DNA from: Xylocopa sonorina
Taxonomy: Eukaryota > Arthropoda > Insecta > Hymenoptera > Apidae
Assembly (NCBI RefSeq): GCF_050948175.1
Contig: NC_135199.1
Coordinates: forward strand, 5,770,501 to 5,834,500
Direction of reading: 5' to 3'
Length of the DNA stretch: 64,000 nt
The position numbers and the translations under genes are program-made. Below are positions 50,201-62,100 of the stretch, piece after piece (position 1 is the stretch's first letter; each line of letters starts with the position of its first letter). The notes under the pieces were generated by a model, which saw nothing but the letters and a program-made list of their open reading frames with translations, made no database searches and was not told where the DNA came from.

Positions 50201-53200
50201 GTTAGAAAATATGAGATCTACTTGAAGAGATCGGTCAGACGATCCGAAAGGGATCGATCAGGAAGACCTCGTATTTTTTAGCTTTATCTTATCGATGTAA
50301 AAATTTCGTATTAAATTTATCGAATCAGCCAAGGAAATTCCATTCATGCATAACCATCGAACATCGAAATGTACTTACTTCGGTAATAACATTATGCTAC
50401 GAGAACGTTCATTTTGCGTCATTTTACAAAAAATGGTACTTCCTCCAATATTTTTCCTCTTCTATTTCCTCTAATATTTCCATATATTTGAATGCCTCTT
50501 GGTGGCGTTCGAAGCTTCAAGAATAATTACATCATTCACCCAACCGGAATAACTCTATGCACGAAAATATACGGTTATTGCGATATCGTGAGGTGAACTA
50601 CCACGTTACTCGTCGCCTACGACGAATCGTATCATGCAGACAGGGATACAAAAACGTTTTTCTAAATCGTTCGTCAACTTCTCCTACAGGAGATGCTCAG
50701 AGAGTGCGGAAAGTAGTTTGGAGGAAACAAGTGTAGAAGTAACGGATCCAAGTTACGCATGCGGACACATCCTCAAGATGCAATTACCCCGAGAAACCCT
50801 GAAAATGTAAACTTTTCGATAAACGTACCTCCAACGGCTCTCATACTTCTGCCTAAAAACGGAAAACATCGCTGATTAACATTTCCACCGAATCAGATTC
50901 CTCGGAAACAGTAGACCGCGATACACAGTATCCGCGGTATGAATCGCGATAATTAAGTGAAATTAAATGAAATCTACCGTCGATGAAACTTACTCTCCCT
51001 TGTTGGGATGATGTCGAACAACGTGTATGATTCGACCAGGCGGATATAAAGGCCTGTGCAGAGTCAACGCGATGCAGGAGTCGCTTGGTACAACTGTTTG
51101 CGAACGGGCTAGGTCCTTATCCCTCTGATACTCGCTGATGCATCCGCCAGCCTCTAAATTCGCAGCCGATGTTGGAGTGGAACCGCAACCGCAACACATC
51201 ACCGAACAGGCTATCGTTTTCCACTGAAACGAACGTTGCGATTGATGACGCGGACTCTACGCCGGACTACGCAACACAGTGTCTTTCGTATAATTTACAG
51301 ACACTAGTTTGCAAAGTATCGTAACATAGCGGCTCGAAGGATTTATGGGTAGCTAGTTTTTTTATTGCTAACTTATGTAGTGCAATTATTAATTAATTCA
51401 GCGACAGTTGGAAGTAACATAGAATCTTACAGGATATATCGATAAGAAGCTAGTGAATATCTTTTTGCAGTACGATTGGAATTCAATTTATCTACAAAGT
51501 TACGGGGCTCCTATATTTTCCATTTCTTTCGTAATAAAACACGTACCTTCGGATCAACGCTCCTTTTTATAGCGTTGATAAGATCGGCTCTTAAACTCTC
51601 CATCTGTCTAAGGCCTATCCTAGGTACGACATCTTTCCCGACCACTACGGATGTAATAAATTCCTGCGAGTATTGCTGAGCAGGCATGCTTAAAAGACCA
51701 CCCGGCGGAGCGAACGAGAAGCACACCAAGTCCGGGTAGTCTTGTTTAAGCAAAATCGCCAAGATAGCCGCTGTGCCCGCGCCCAAGGAATGGCCAACGA
51801 GCACCAGACCGAACTGATTGGTGCCCCTCGATGTATCCTGAGACAAAAATTTCGATCACTTCCCATTCGAGAACTATCTCTGCTAACAACTTATCGAATA
51901 TCCGTGAAAAGTGACAATCTAGACGAAGAAAATTATTCGTATAAAATATACGTATAAAAATTATATCAAAAAACGACGAGCAAAAATTATGGACGCATTG
52001 TTTCTTTTGTATTTAGCAGGTATTTGTTTCTTTAACGTTACGTTATTCATGACTCGAAAGAAGTAACGAGTGCCGCGATAAAGTATAATTATTCCGTCTA
52101 AAATAAGTTGATAAACATCCAGGTCAGCAGCATTTACATTTAAGGCAGCGATAGCACGAAATAATACCTTGGCAAGCGCACGTGATATAATTTCCTCCTC
52201 GAGTAACTTTTTTCGAATATACTCGGCTGCTTGGACCATCCCTTTATGGCCCAACCAATCATCTTTCGGTGGTGACAATGGTAACACTTCACCCTCCGCG
52301 TTCAAGTCCGTTAATACGTCCTTCATGCTAAGGGTTCCTCGTATACTAACGACAACCTTGAAAGGGGTAGTAGAATATATATAATATAAGTGGATCTTGG
52401 CAGAGTTGAGGATTTTAAATATTCAATGAAACTTTAGTAAGGGATAAAAGATCAATTACAAGTTATTTTGAAATTATTGAACAGCTTAAATACTTTGATG
52501 TCTAACAAACTCGAGAGAACTTTAGCAGAGTCAAACAAAACTTTCTAATTTATTCATCAAAAGTTAAACGGCAATCCTCGTACAAATATCTAAATGTAAT
52601 TAATAACACCTCAGGAACGCCTTCGCAACGAAGTTCGTCGGGCTGGCAGCCACAATAATCGATGAAAAATTCATGAGGTCGTTAAACGAAGTCCGTTTAG
52701 CTCACAATCAAGCGACCAAAATTCTCCTATCCATACCGTGATGCAAGTAAATGCAATTTCATTGAATTAAGCAGCCAACGAAAATCGTCGCGAACGAAGA
52801 TGATGAGAATCATCGACACATGTTCCACTACATCTAATATATTCCATTCTCGGTTGCCTCTCGGTTGAACCGGGTTCGGTGCATGCAAATCAATGAGGAA
52901 ACGCGCGAAACCTTTTTCTTCGTGTAATCGAGCGCGACGAAGAACGGCGTCTCACCGACGTCGACGTGGAAAGTCGCGTAAATAATGTCCACCTCGGCCA
53001 CGTCGATCATCTTTCTCAGCGCCACGTAATTGCACTGGCAACAATTGTCCTCCACCACGGTCGCCCCGTCTTCGTGGCCGCCGCACGGGAAACAGCCGCA
53101 TCGCAATCTGCCACAGAGTTACGGCCAACTTATTTCCCGCGACGCTTTCATTTCAGCCAGAGAAATTAATCCGGGCATACAAACGTTTTCAGGCGGCTCG

Positions 53201-56200
53201 CGTCCCGATTGCTCGCCGTTAATTGATCGAGTTAAGAGCTCCTATGAAAAGGGTTGTATCGCGATCCTTTCAGACGACAGTTTACGGCTCTGGATTTTTA
53301 TAAAAAACATTTCGTTCCACGAAAATATGATTGGACGAGACGTTGAGAAAAGTTCTCCAATTTTATACAAATGTATAATTCTACGTATTCAGAAACGAGT
53401 TTAATGAAAATTGTAACAGATAGAGTTAAAAAGGTATAAACGATTTCGTCGAACAGCTACGCGGGACACCGCTGGAAATCGATCGATGCGGACACCTACG
53501 CAACCGCGGCAACGTGTACAGCACGTTTATGGCGGTATTACCTTGTGCACAACTGACAAAGACCGGTGGAATGCGTAATGAGGAATAGGGGCCAACCGTA
53601 AGCAGCAAGGGCGAAGTGCATGTAATGAATGGCCAACTGAAAGTGGCCCAGATCACCGTCCTCGGTCAAGGACAAGAATTTAGTGCGAGGAGTAACTGGC
53701 ACACCGGACAGAAACTCGTACGTATCGTTCTTTCGTTGCTTCACTATCAGTTCCCGTTCGATTTTCTGAAACTTTCTCAATAGTACCAGACCGGCGACCA
53801 CATCCGATGGCACCACGTCCAGGTCGCGGAAGAAGTCGCTCAATAGCCTGGCGATGTCTGCGAACGAATTCTGGCAAACGAATAATTCTCATTGGAAACT
53901 GATACCGTTTTATCGTGTCGATGCGAAAGATTTCGAACGTTCATTTAGTGAAATATCCCAAATATCCAAGGGAACTGCTAGAGGTATATGTATATGATGC
54001 GATCATAATAATTTGATATAATTGATGATAAGGAATACCGTTTCCTGGAATAAATTCTTTCAGCTAAGTGGAAATCGATAATATGGCTAATAGAACGTCA
54101 TAGTAAAAAACGACCAAATCTTTTGCGTCGACCTGATAACTTTCTTTAAAGGGTTTCGCCTCATTTCCGGGAACACTTACTCGGCTTCTATCAGAATTAC
54201 CCATGCAGCAAAACAGAAGCCTGCACCTGTTGTCCCAGCTATCCTGATAGGCTCGTATAACTTTTCTAAAAGTACCAAATGTTCATCGTGTTAATGATCG
54301 AAAACACGTGAGACAGTTGAATATACTTGCATTATTGTACATAAAACAACTTTCAAGGTCGATAGAACTGACGGAAAACTGATCTAACGAACAAACTGTC
54401 CTAACGTACGGTGTAACAGTAGAGCAAGCACACCAGTAGAGGTGGACAGCGATAAGTCAGACATAGAGAATAAAGTGAGAGTCGTGGTGCGTTACCTTTG
54501 CCGCCAGTTTCTGTTCCTGCTACCGCTTCGATTGTAATGTAATTTGCCGCATCTCGATTCCGCCTCCCTCATGCTGCGTTGATATTTCTTCATTTTCACC
54601 CACGATCTGCCCGCAGCGTCGTATGTGCACCACACCGTGACCATAACCGAGGCCAGTACGCACCAATTCGATACCACTAAACCTGCGGCAAGCAAACGGA
54701 AGCTAAAATTGAACCGTTTGGATTGCACAGGATAAAACCACCTTCCGTTCGCCGTGCGTAACAGTTCGAACAAGTATAAAGATCGTGTACAAACCGCAAT
54801 ATCATTCGCGTAATACGGAACTCCACGCGAAATACCTTTAGCAAAGAGATTAATTTGCGTCCATAAAGCTCGGTTAACGTGGAATTCGCTTGCCAGGAAG
54901 AATTTCTTATCGGTGTAAAACGTGGTTAACGTAAATTTTCGTAACGCACGGTTCCTCCCCGCGGCAGAATTAATTTGGCGAGATCCAGTTGGTGGTAAGG
55001 AGCTTAGGGTGCACCGTACGTTGTTTCTCTTCGACGTTACGGGGCTTACGAGTACAAAGTTAGAGATTTGTTAGCCAAAGCTTACCTAACATTATATCTT
55101 TGATTCGGTCGACCGGACAGGTTTGATAGTAATATGTTAACCATGTTACACCTGCGCAGAGCCAGCCAGTTTCTACTAGTAAGAGGACTGAAACAAAGAT
55201 TTATCGAATTCGTGGAATTAATAATGGTCACCGTAATGAAATTAATAATTAATAGTCGAGAAGCTGATTGAAAAAAAATATAGAAAGAGTGGAGGAGTCT
55301 GAGTATTGATAATTTTAACGAACACTTTTCATACCTCGCCTCTCAGTGAAGTGTTGCCACTGAAAGGAAGCGTACGAAAATATTTGGGTCACGTGTAGTC
55401 AAGCGTCTCGTAAATGTCTGTTTTTTGATCAAGGCAGTTGCCGTCTCTTGGCTGAAAGGAAAGCACACGTCAACGCGAATACCATAACTTCACGCCGGAT
55501 AAGGATTGTAGATATTGACAGTGCTTTCTTCGAACACAAGACCGTGGATCGCTACTTCACAAAAGCTCTATCCACTGGCTCTCAACGTAGTAACTTTTGA
55601 TTTCTGTTTCGCAGAAAATACGTTTGACCTATATAATTTTATTTCTTTTAAATTAACTCGAGATCAATATTTTGACGATAAAAAAATACCTCACTCTGAG
55701 ATTTTAAAATAACAAAAAATATACGTGCACTCGGAAATATTTGAATTTGTGAATTATGGACTATTGTCTCGAATAGGAATGTCGATAAAAATATTGAAAA
55801 GGAACTGAATCAATTCTTTAGAAGATCTGCATATTTAATAACTCGACAGATCCATGGAAAAATTCACCGACAAACTCCTCACGATTGTTCTGATAATGTC
55901 TACGGTATAATTACACTCTGAGATCTTACTGGTTAATTCAGGTTTGCTTTCATTTGAGTCGCATTCGGTACACTGACCAGATACGGTTTCGAGCACGTGA
56001 CAGTTGAAATAATAAAGCACAATTAAGTGGAAATATACATTTATAACGATAATTAATGCAAATTGTCAGATAAAGAAAGTGTATAAGATATAGCTGTGTA
56101 AACAGGATAAAAATACTGATACACTCTGCGTGGAAACTTAATTGGACAATTTGAGCTACTGATTCATGCGTTGGACTTTGACATTTGAATCGCAAACAAA

Positions 56201-59102
56201 AAACTTTCGACGATAAATTAAGAATACCGATTAAAGAATTAAAAGAAGACGTTCCCTTGTTGTCGTAAAGACAAATGTACTTAGAACATTTTTCTTTCGC
56301 TTTCGGAATCCTGGTTCAAAGCAACTCAAATCTATAATATCGTAATTTTATTATCAGCGTGTCAAAAACATTTTTATCCCGTTTCACGATATTTCGCGAA
56401 GACTCGTGTCTGTTCTACAGCGGCATTTTCATTTCGATCCTCACGGGTGTGTTCGACACCCTGTCCTGACTCGTTCCTCGCAACCTAGTCCGGTTCGAAG
56501 TCGAGCCTGTCGAAATCAGACCAACCGAATGGAACAAAGGAACTAAGAAAAGTAGAAGCTGCAACGACGGTGGCCAGGCACTCCGCACGCATCTGACCAA
56601 TCAGCTGTACGTGATCGGAATTTCCATCGTGTTCCTCCTAAGGGCGCAACGGAACGCCCGGCGAACAGCACACTCGAGTTGGATCGCTTCCAAAACCGTT
56701 AATACACGTCAATGTAGTATGCACGTGTCCTGCCAGAAAACAGACGGCGCAACGCGTAATCCTTTCTTTTTTACGATCGACGTAGAACGCGTCGACCTAT
56801 CAGCGGTAGCTTCATATTTACGCCTTGACTCGATGAAACACGCTCGACGTAAAGACGGAATAATGGACAGTATTGACTGCGTCAGTTCCTTTGACTTTAA
56901 ATAATGCGGGCGTTTAATCGATATTTAACCGATAATATATATACACACTCACGGATAGATGCATACACGCGCACACGTATGAATACATTATAGCCGAGTT
57001 GGTGAATTTTGCATCGAATACAATTTGTGGCGAATATAACAAGACGGATAAAGGTTCCGCTGGGTGTTGGATTTGTAAACGTGACTATTGCGATGTTCTC
57101 CGGATTAAGTACGCTAGTTTTAAGTATGGTATTTTCAGTCTGATTTTGTTTTCACTTACAACGCGAGGGCATCAATTCTGGGATTTGGAAAACTCGGATC
57201 CCTTCTTTGTTTTAATGAATTACGCCCGACTTTTCTCGCATGTATGCTATTCGAAACGTACAGCAGATTTCAGAGGAAGAGCAGAGGATCAGGGAACGGT
57301 TTTACGGCATGTGTGCCGTTCCAGAAACTGTTCGCGAAGCCTGCGCGAAATGTAAAAAGTTCTTCGGGAAGAAATCAGAATTTTGCGACTTTTCCATTAG
57401 ACTGGCTTTTAGAGATAGGGACTGTCTATAGAAGTCTGAAACTCCCAGCTACTTGAATCTCCGAATTTATACAACTTTTCAAGTTTACGAAGTTATCCAA
57501 ACCCAGTAGAAATTCGAACAATACGCGATGAATTGTAAAGTGAAACAAACGATATCGGAATTTATATTTGCACATAAAGTGTATATTAGAATAATGGACA
57601 ATTAGAGTTCCATTTATATTTTTTAGTAGCCGAGATAGAAGAGAAATTCGTGCTTGTGTCGGCACAACGAAATATTGCAAACAAATAACGAGAAACGAAG
57701 AATTTCGTTTGATTTGATGGAAAATTTGATTAGAAAATTTTGTTAAAATAACGGTGACTCAATTTAATTGATTGAATTTCGCAAGGCGACAAACTGGATT
57801 CTTATGCCATCGCGAATGATCGTTTATTACGAACAAATCCACTACTAAGGCCTGATTCTTATTAATATTCTCCCCTTGATCTCGGAAGATTGGAAGGGTC
57901 GACAAGGGAGAAGTGGCTTTCCGTCGCCACCAATGAAGCTTTCATTAACGAACCTCATGGTGTGCACCTCTGGATTGGTGACGATTTCGTTCGCATGATC
58001 ATTGACGTCAAGCAAAGACTTCGTTAACTATGCTAATCTTCGATTGACAAAGCATTGATTATCCCGAGTCGTAGAATAGCTTCGTTATAAAGGGTAGTTT
58101 GCTGGTTGCGTTGGAGTAGGCAGAAATTTCACCGATTACTACTTTTTAACTGAGCTCTTAGAAGTTCTCTATTTCCGTCACTTCGTTTTTAACTACCACA
58201 ATTTGGGAACTTTCGATATTGATCAATACAATTCGGTGGCATCCGGTTTCGAGTTTCACGCTCCAGTGGTTTTCGATTTCGAGTTCTGCGCTCCAGAAAT
58301 TTTCAGTCTCGAATACCACGATCAAATGCCAATCAGTTTCGGATAATTGTCGGTGCGCTGCGGATGTACGTGTAAATACCGTGTATTTAATAATATATTA
58401 AAATTGCTCGTCTGATATTGTTTCGTTTTTAAACACGCCTATAGTATAGTAGAATTTAATCAATACCCGTGTTAATTTTACATTTTCTAGAAAGCTTTCA
58501 TTCTTTTGTGTATTAAATGATGAATGTGCTCGTTTACTACGAGCGAATCCAGCGCCCACGCGAGGAACGTGTACCTATTTTCAACTTCGATTCTTCTTTT
58601 GTCCTGAATCACGCTAGGGTTTCGATACCATAAATATATTGTACGGTTAGGATGGTCAATAGGGCTGAAATTGACAAGACACGATTCTCAGTCTATAAAG
58701 AGCTCCAGAAAGGATCGTGGCCTACTAACTAAGCAAAATTCTACTATTTGTTTCTAACGCTTCTGTAATATTTTCTTTTTCAATTGAGGCGAAATCCGCA
58801 ATAAGGGTACGAATGCAAGAAACAGGTCCCAAAGAAATACTGTTCAACTAATCAATGGCGGTATATAAATGAATTGATCCGATCGCTTACAAAGTCGAAT
58901 GTAGAGGATGTATTGCATAGGCGCCCTGGCTGCAGTATCCAAAATGCTTCCTCTTGTAGCCAGAAAGCAGATGGAAAATTCAACTACCATGGAGACCCCG
59001 AAAATGGCCAGGTATCCCACCACGTATTCCCACAGTAGCAGAATGCACGTAACACTGTGATCCCATTCGAGTATCCCCAGTAGAACGCCTAGCACTGTCA
59101 CC
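44273..59102 (-). CDS. inaE: sn1-specific diacylglycerol lipase alpha (inaE-like), 5' incomplete
   Basis: Coding exons: 58891-59102, 55086-55187, 54496-54682, 54181-54265, 53542-53870, 52912-53107, 52168-52356, 51547-51837, 50994-51223, optional 50829-50852, 49732-49864 and 44273-44626; about 770 residues without the start. DAGL-alpha is a plasma-membrane serine hydrolase that cleaves diacylglycerol to 2-arachidonoylglycerol; the Drosophila orthologue acts in phototransduction. The first three listed exons carry transmembrane segments. Landmarks are DFFRDLDVVPSDVVAGL, FALAAYGWP, VSIRGTLS and HKGMVQAAEYI. The catalytic triad is visible: Ser in GHSLGAG (codon 51787-51789), Asp in GKDVVPR (codon 51631-51633) and His in PPGRIIHVVRHHP. 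A long Ser-rich regulatory tail is encoded by 44273-44626 after a roughly 5-kb intron. The first exon, with the initial Met and first membrane helix (about 40 residues), was not found and probably lies beyond 64000. Confidence 0.94.
44627..49434. other. Large DAGL intron, no other gene seen
   Basis: This is the intron between the exon ending at 49732 and the last exon. Scattered short frames (for example 45960-46151 and 46248-46580) show no recognisable content and lack convincing splice partners. I see no mobile element or RNA gene here. Confidence 0.5.
49435..49864 (-). CDS. inaE: Alternative C-terminal exon of DAGL (read-through form)
   Basis: The exon that starts at 49864 can be spliced at 49732 (donor GTAAGC). 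If it is not, the same frame stays open for another 99 codons and ends at TAG 49435-49437. The extra segment looks like real protein, not intron: DSIIRQIKRLYTPVSRIPSV, then EILEETTDEPDVAKQEDKP and NETIVINVEVHERKEA. This predicts a short DAGL isoform that ends just after the lipase domain, as an alternative to the long Ser-rich tail. The plus-strand frame over the same bases is a shadow. Confidence 0.55.
50829..50852 (-). CDS. inaE: 24-nt cassette microexon of DAGL
   Basis: A 24-base segment is bounded by TTTTTAG and GTACGT. Inserted between exons 50994-51223 and 49732-49864 it keeps the frame and adds eight residues (QKYESRWR) just after the catalytic His region. Without it the flanking exons also join in frame, so it behaves like a cassette exon. 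Confidence 0.5.
57800..58560. other. Possible degenerate LTR-like repeat in DAGL intron
   Basis: Similar short blocks lie about 700 bp apart: TCGTTTATTACGAACAAATCC near 57.82 kb and TCGTTTACTACGAGCGAATCC near 58.53 kb. Between them are a TATAAAG at about 58086 and a 30-bp tandem array. Together they could be a solo LTR or a repeat-family fragment. No transposase or polymerase remnant is visible. Confidence 0.25.
58181..58350 (+). repeat. Diverged 30-bp tandem repeat
   Basis: Five to six units with an exact 30-bp period start at 58181, 58211, 58241, 58271, 58301 and 58331. The shared pattern is TTTCGATTTC, then a block like GAGTTCTGCG, then CTCCAGNNNT. As the period is divisible by three, the plus-strand frame shows a loose 10-residue repeat (for example FTLQWFSIS), which I do not take as a gene. 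Confidence 0.6.
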
Positions 59103-62100
59103 CTGAAACAGAGACGATAAGAACTTCTATGAAAAGGACTATTTTACTTCTTGCTTGCTTTCGTAGAAATATCACGAATATCCCGTCAGTTATCGAAGCG
59201 TGAACAGAATCTATTTCAACCGAGAAATTCCCTCGTATCTTTCATTCGATCGTTCACTGTTCATTTTCCGATATATCCGTGCTTTTTTCTCTCTTCTTTC
59301 CATTTGGTCCTTTTTTCATTCAGCTTCCACGTTTTACACGGTTACTCAGCTGGGAAATTTTCATCGCGTCTTACGACTAACGCAGAGGCCCGTATATCAA
59401 AGGGTACAAGTCTACACGTCGGTCAAGTTTCAGGTTTTAGATGTTCTAAAATCTATCTGACATTTACTAACCTTCTTTAAACCCGTTTCGCCTGTGCCAT
59501 ATTTCATTGTCGACTCGCACCGTAATATTTATAGCGTCCTCATACCCGACGCCTCTGCGTGCTTCAATAAAATTTGTAATAAAAGAAAGAGCAGATCGAG
59601 AGTCGTATATAAAGCATCGAATACTTGAAAGGTTATTGCTTAAAATATTACTCTCAACTATTATATAACCTTTCTTTGGATGAAATACGGTTTTCCGAAC
59701 CGTAAAACGCGAAAGCAAAAATGATCATTTCCAGCGACACCGATGGTTCCTCGCTGCCGAGAAACTTCACTAATCCGGGCTTAAATCGATGCCAGGCAGA
59801 ATATTTCAAGTTTTTCTCCTGGCAAGAGACCGAACCGCGCTTCGGAGAGTAATTGTGTCTTGTACCTGGCACTCGAGGGAACTTCGCCAAGCTTTTCTCG
59901 CGTAAACTCGCCCCTACGAAAGGGGTAACTTTCCTCAGGCTCGTAGACCCGCAATTCTACAGCAAACCACGCGGAAGTCTCGTTAATGTTGGCCTCGATC
60001 GTGGAGTTTTGCGCGATAGATTTAAATCGCTACGATCCGAACAGAATTACTTGCCTAGGCATTGTTTCTTCTTATTTCGTTACGTAACGTCGCAATCGTC
60101 CATATTGATTTAACGTTGGAACGGTTCAATTTACAGCGGGCAATTTGGTGCGTTTGTCTGGCACGACCTTGTAATTTGGGGGCTGTTCAATCAAATTGAT
60201 CGATCGTGCAATAGAAATGTGACGAGTGTGGTTCTTTGTACCGACAATGCGAGGTATTCACGTGAAAGGCAGTCATAAATGACAATTTTCCGCTATTTTT
60301 AAATGATCTTGTAAGATAGAAAAATACCAATTATTGCGGTTATTTTGATTAAACAGTAATTGAATTGAAATATCGGATCGCAGTATTGCTCGCCAGCCAA
60401 TTAATCGAGATTATTTTTCTTTCGTCTACCGAAATATATTCCCTCCATCCCTCATCGATTTCTGAAACGCTATTGTCCCCAATGATGACACGCCTGGATT
60501 ACCAGCTCGAAATGGAACGAACTTTTCTACTTGGCCCTCATCCTGTTTCTTCATCCTCCGTGAATTATTAGTGAACGGAGGGTGAAACGTTCGGCGAGCC
60601 AACTTTACTTTTCATCGGTCCTCGCGATCGATCCAAAATGCATTCATAAACACTTCTCGCATATACAGCATCGTGCAATACCGATAGCCAATACTGCGAC
60701 GCATAGACAAAAACCAATGAATTATTAGCAAGTGGAGAACAATAGAGCTTAGAAAACCAGAGCACACGGCACCAAAAATTCGGACGATATTAGAGATCAG
60801 AATATTTATCGCGTGGCACAATGACAAAAGAGCAGTTATATGCTGAAGAAGCATCTATAATTGCACATATGTAAAAGCATATCCTATATATTACGATTGA
60901 TATATTTTATTGAAAACTGTTGACGATAGATGAATGAAAAGTTTGTAGAATCTGATAGGAATAATGTGTGAGTCGTTAGACCCAAGTCTCAGTTCCGGAG
61001 ACGTGTGATCTCGGTCGAAATTCCTTGATGTCGTGGAATGCGCTTCAACCCATCCCAAGTTGATGGAACTTCTCGCACATATCTCTAAAGTTGAGAGATC
61101 ACAGCTTCCTTGTTCTTTGGCTCGTATAGTTTGAGTAGGATCACCCTAGAATTGTGGGACATGAATGATACTACATCGTAGTTGTGGTTACATTAAACGT
61201 TGACGAAGGAGTCGGATCTTATGGCGATTCTACGTCTGCCAGAGTTTACCAATTCTACGACATTTCACGACTCATTTGAGTCTGTTTTAGACCAGTCATT
61301 GCAGAGTACCTAGTAAAAGTTACGGTTTCCTTTGGTAGTCTAAATTTTTACTAACTATAAATGTTTTACGTTGTCCTATCTTCTAAACTTTATATACACC
61401 AATTAAAAGTCTACAATAAATAAAAGCAAGCGCGTATTTCATAGACGTAAACGACGTGGCTCAAAGATTGACTAGCGCTGAAATTGTATTAACATCTCAA
61501 AAAATGGTTACTCTCCTTCCCATAAAAAATGCACTCTGCATAAAAAATGAAGCGTCGAGTGAAAGGGGCCGCTCATTTCACGAAATCTCTTCAAAAGCGG
61601 CAGCAAGAAACAAGGTGAAACTTGCCAGGCAGCTATGAATGGAGATACACAGCCGTGCTTTAATAATGCAACGTGTGCATTGTGTTCTATGGATAAAGGT
61701 CTCAAGAGATATGACCGATCGTCGTGCTTCACCGTTTGTTAGCCACTTCAGAACATGATCTCGACAGCCTCGTATCATCGTTTTCTACACGACCAAAGCG
61801 GAAAATGAACATGTCACAGGGAGAATTGTTACCCGAGAACGAACAATTATTAACTTGGTAATAGTTCACCGACGATAGCGGACAGTTCGCGGATTAGATA
61901 TGCTCGCATTCCGTGTTTCCAATGGAAATAACTTAAAATCATCGTTTTCGAGGTTCCTAAGCAAATTTAGAATAGGATAGCCAGGGAAACTTCACGGAAA
62001 CATTACTAAGTCAAAGACACTTCTACTCAAAGGCAAACCTCTAATTGCTGACGAACAGGCGTAAAAGTCTTGTTCAAATATGAGCACGTCCTGCCACGAG

